Shown here piece after piece: positions 13,662 to 13,678 of a stretch of DNA of 13,678 nucleotides (position 1 is the first letter of the stretch; every line of letters begins with the position of its first letter). This DNA comes from an uncultured Lachnobacterium sp. (lineage in GTDB: Bacteria > Bacillota > Clostridia > Lachnospirales > Lachnospiraceae): contig CALAST010000080.1 of assembly GCA_937889225.1 (NCBI GenBank), positions 1 through 13,678 on the forward strand, read 5' to 3'. Position numbers and translations under genes: made by a program. The notes under the pieces are model-generated. The model made no database searches and was not told the origin of the DNA. It saw nothing but the letters and a program-made list of their open reading frames with translations.

Positions 13662-13678
13662 TCATAACCGAATAACCG

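Noticed and set aside
1..13678. CRISPR arrays, tRNA or rRNA genes, riboswitches
   Set aside because: No regularly spaced repeats, cloverleaf or rRNA-like stretches, and no conserved riboswitch core was recognised by eye.

Overview
The window is low-GC DNA from a clostridial Firmicute, most likely a Lachnospiraceae gut anaerobe. The clues are a clostridial 2[4Fe-4S] ferredoxin, the conserved Firmicute gene order gdpP-rplI-dnaB, strong AGGAGG ribosome binding sites, GTG and TTG starts, and a Cache-GGDEF protein of a kind common in this family. The genus assignment is open. Nearly all genes are on the minus strand. Only the ferredoxin gene, a 30-residue membrane peptide gene and a transposase remnant are on the plus strand.

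Left part (1-5635): ferredoxin with its own sigma-A promoter and terminator, then a convergent MerR-type DNA-binding protein gene. Next is the housekeeping operon, read leftward as gdpP (c-di-AMP phosphodiesterase), rplI (ribosomal protein L9) and dnaB (replicative helicase). gdpP and rplI overlap by ATGA, and dnaB starts with TTG 15 bp after rplI.

Middle (5173-8200): a maltose/galactoside O-acetyltransferase gene lies between long AT-rich intergenic regions that carry two near-identical 151-bp direct repeats plus a third partial copy. Each copy holds a TATAAT box and a conserved motif, and the two full copies end in a perfect hairpin with one compensatory base-pair change. Upstream are an SPFH/stomatin-like gene and a short NfeD gene, which together form a membrane-microdomain pair.

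Right-centre (8263-11041): a three-gene operon reads DUF975 membrane protein, OmpR-family response regulator, histidine kinase. The DUF975 and regulator genes overlap by ATGA. A pair of 7-bp direct repeats 11 bp apart lies in the likely promoter and is a candidate autoregulatory operator.

Right (11100-13678): the most interesting locus is an unlisted 30-residue membrane peptide at 11226-11318. Its stop codon lies inside a bidirectional terminator, and a near-consensus promoter (TTGACA-17-TATTAT) on the opposite strand drives a short RNA into that terminator. This is the layout of a type I toxin-antitoxin module. Beside it is a 483-bp IS4-type insertion-sequence remnant with 32-bp inverted ends. 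One of those ends touches the stop codon of a membrane-bound Cache-GGDEF diguanylate cyclase. Related 38-bp repeats lie near both ends of the window in opposite orientation.
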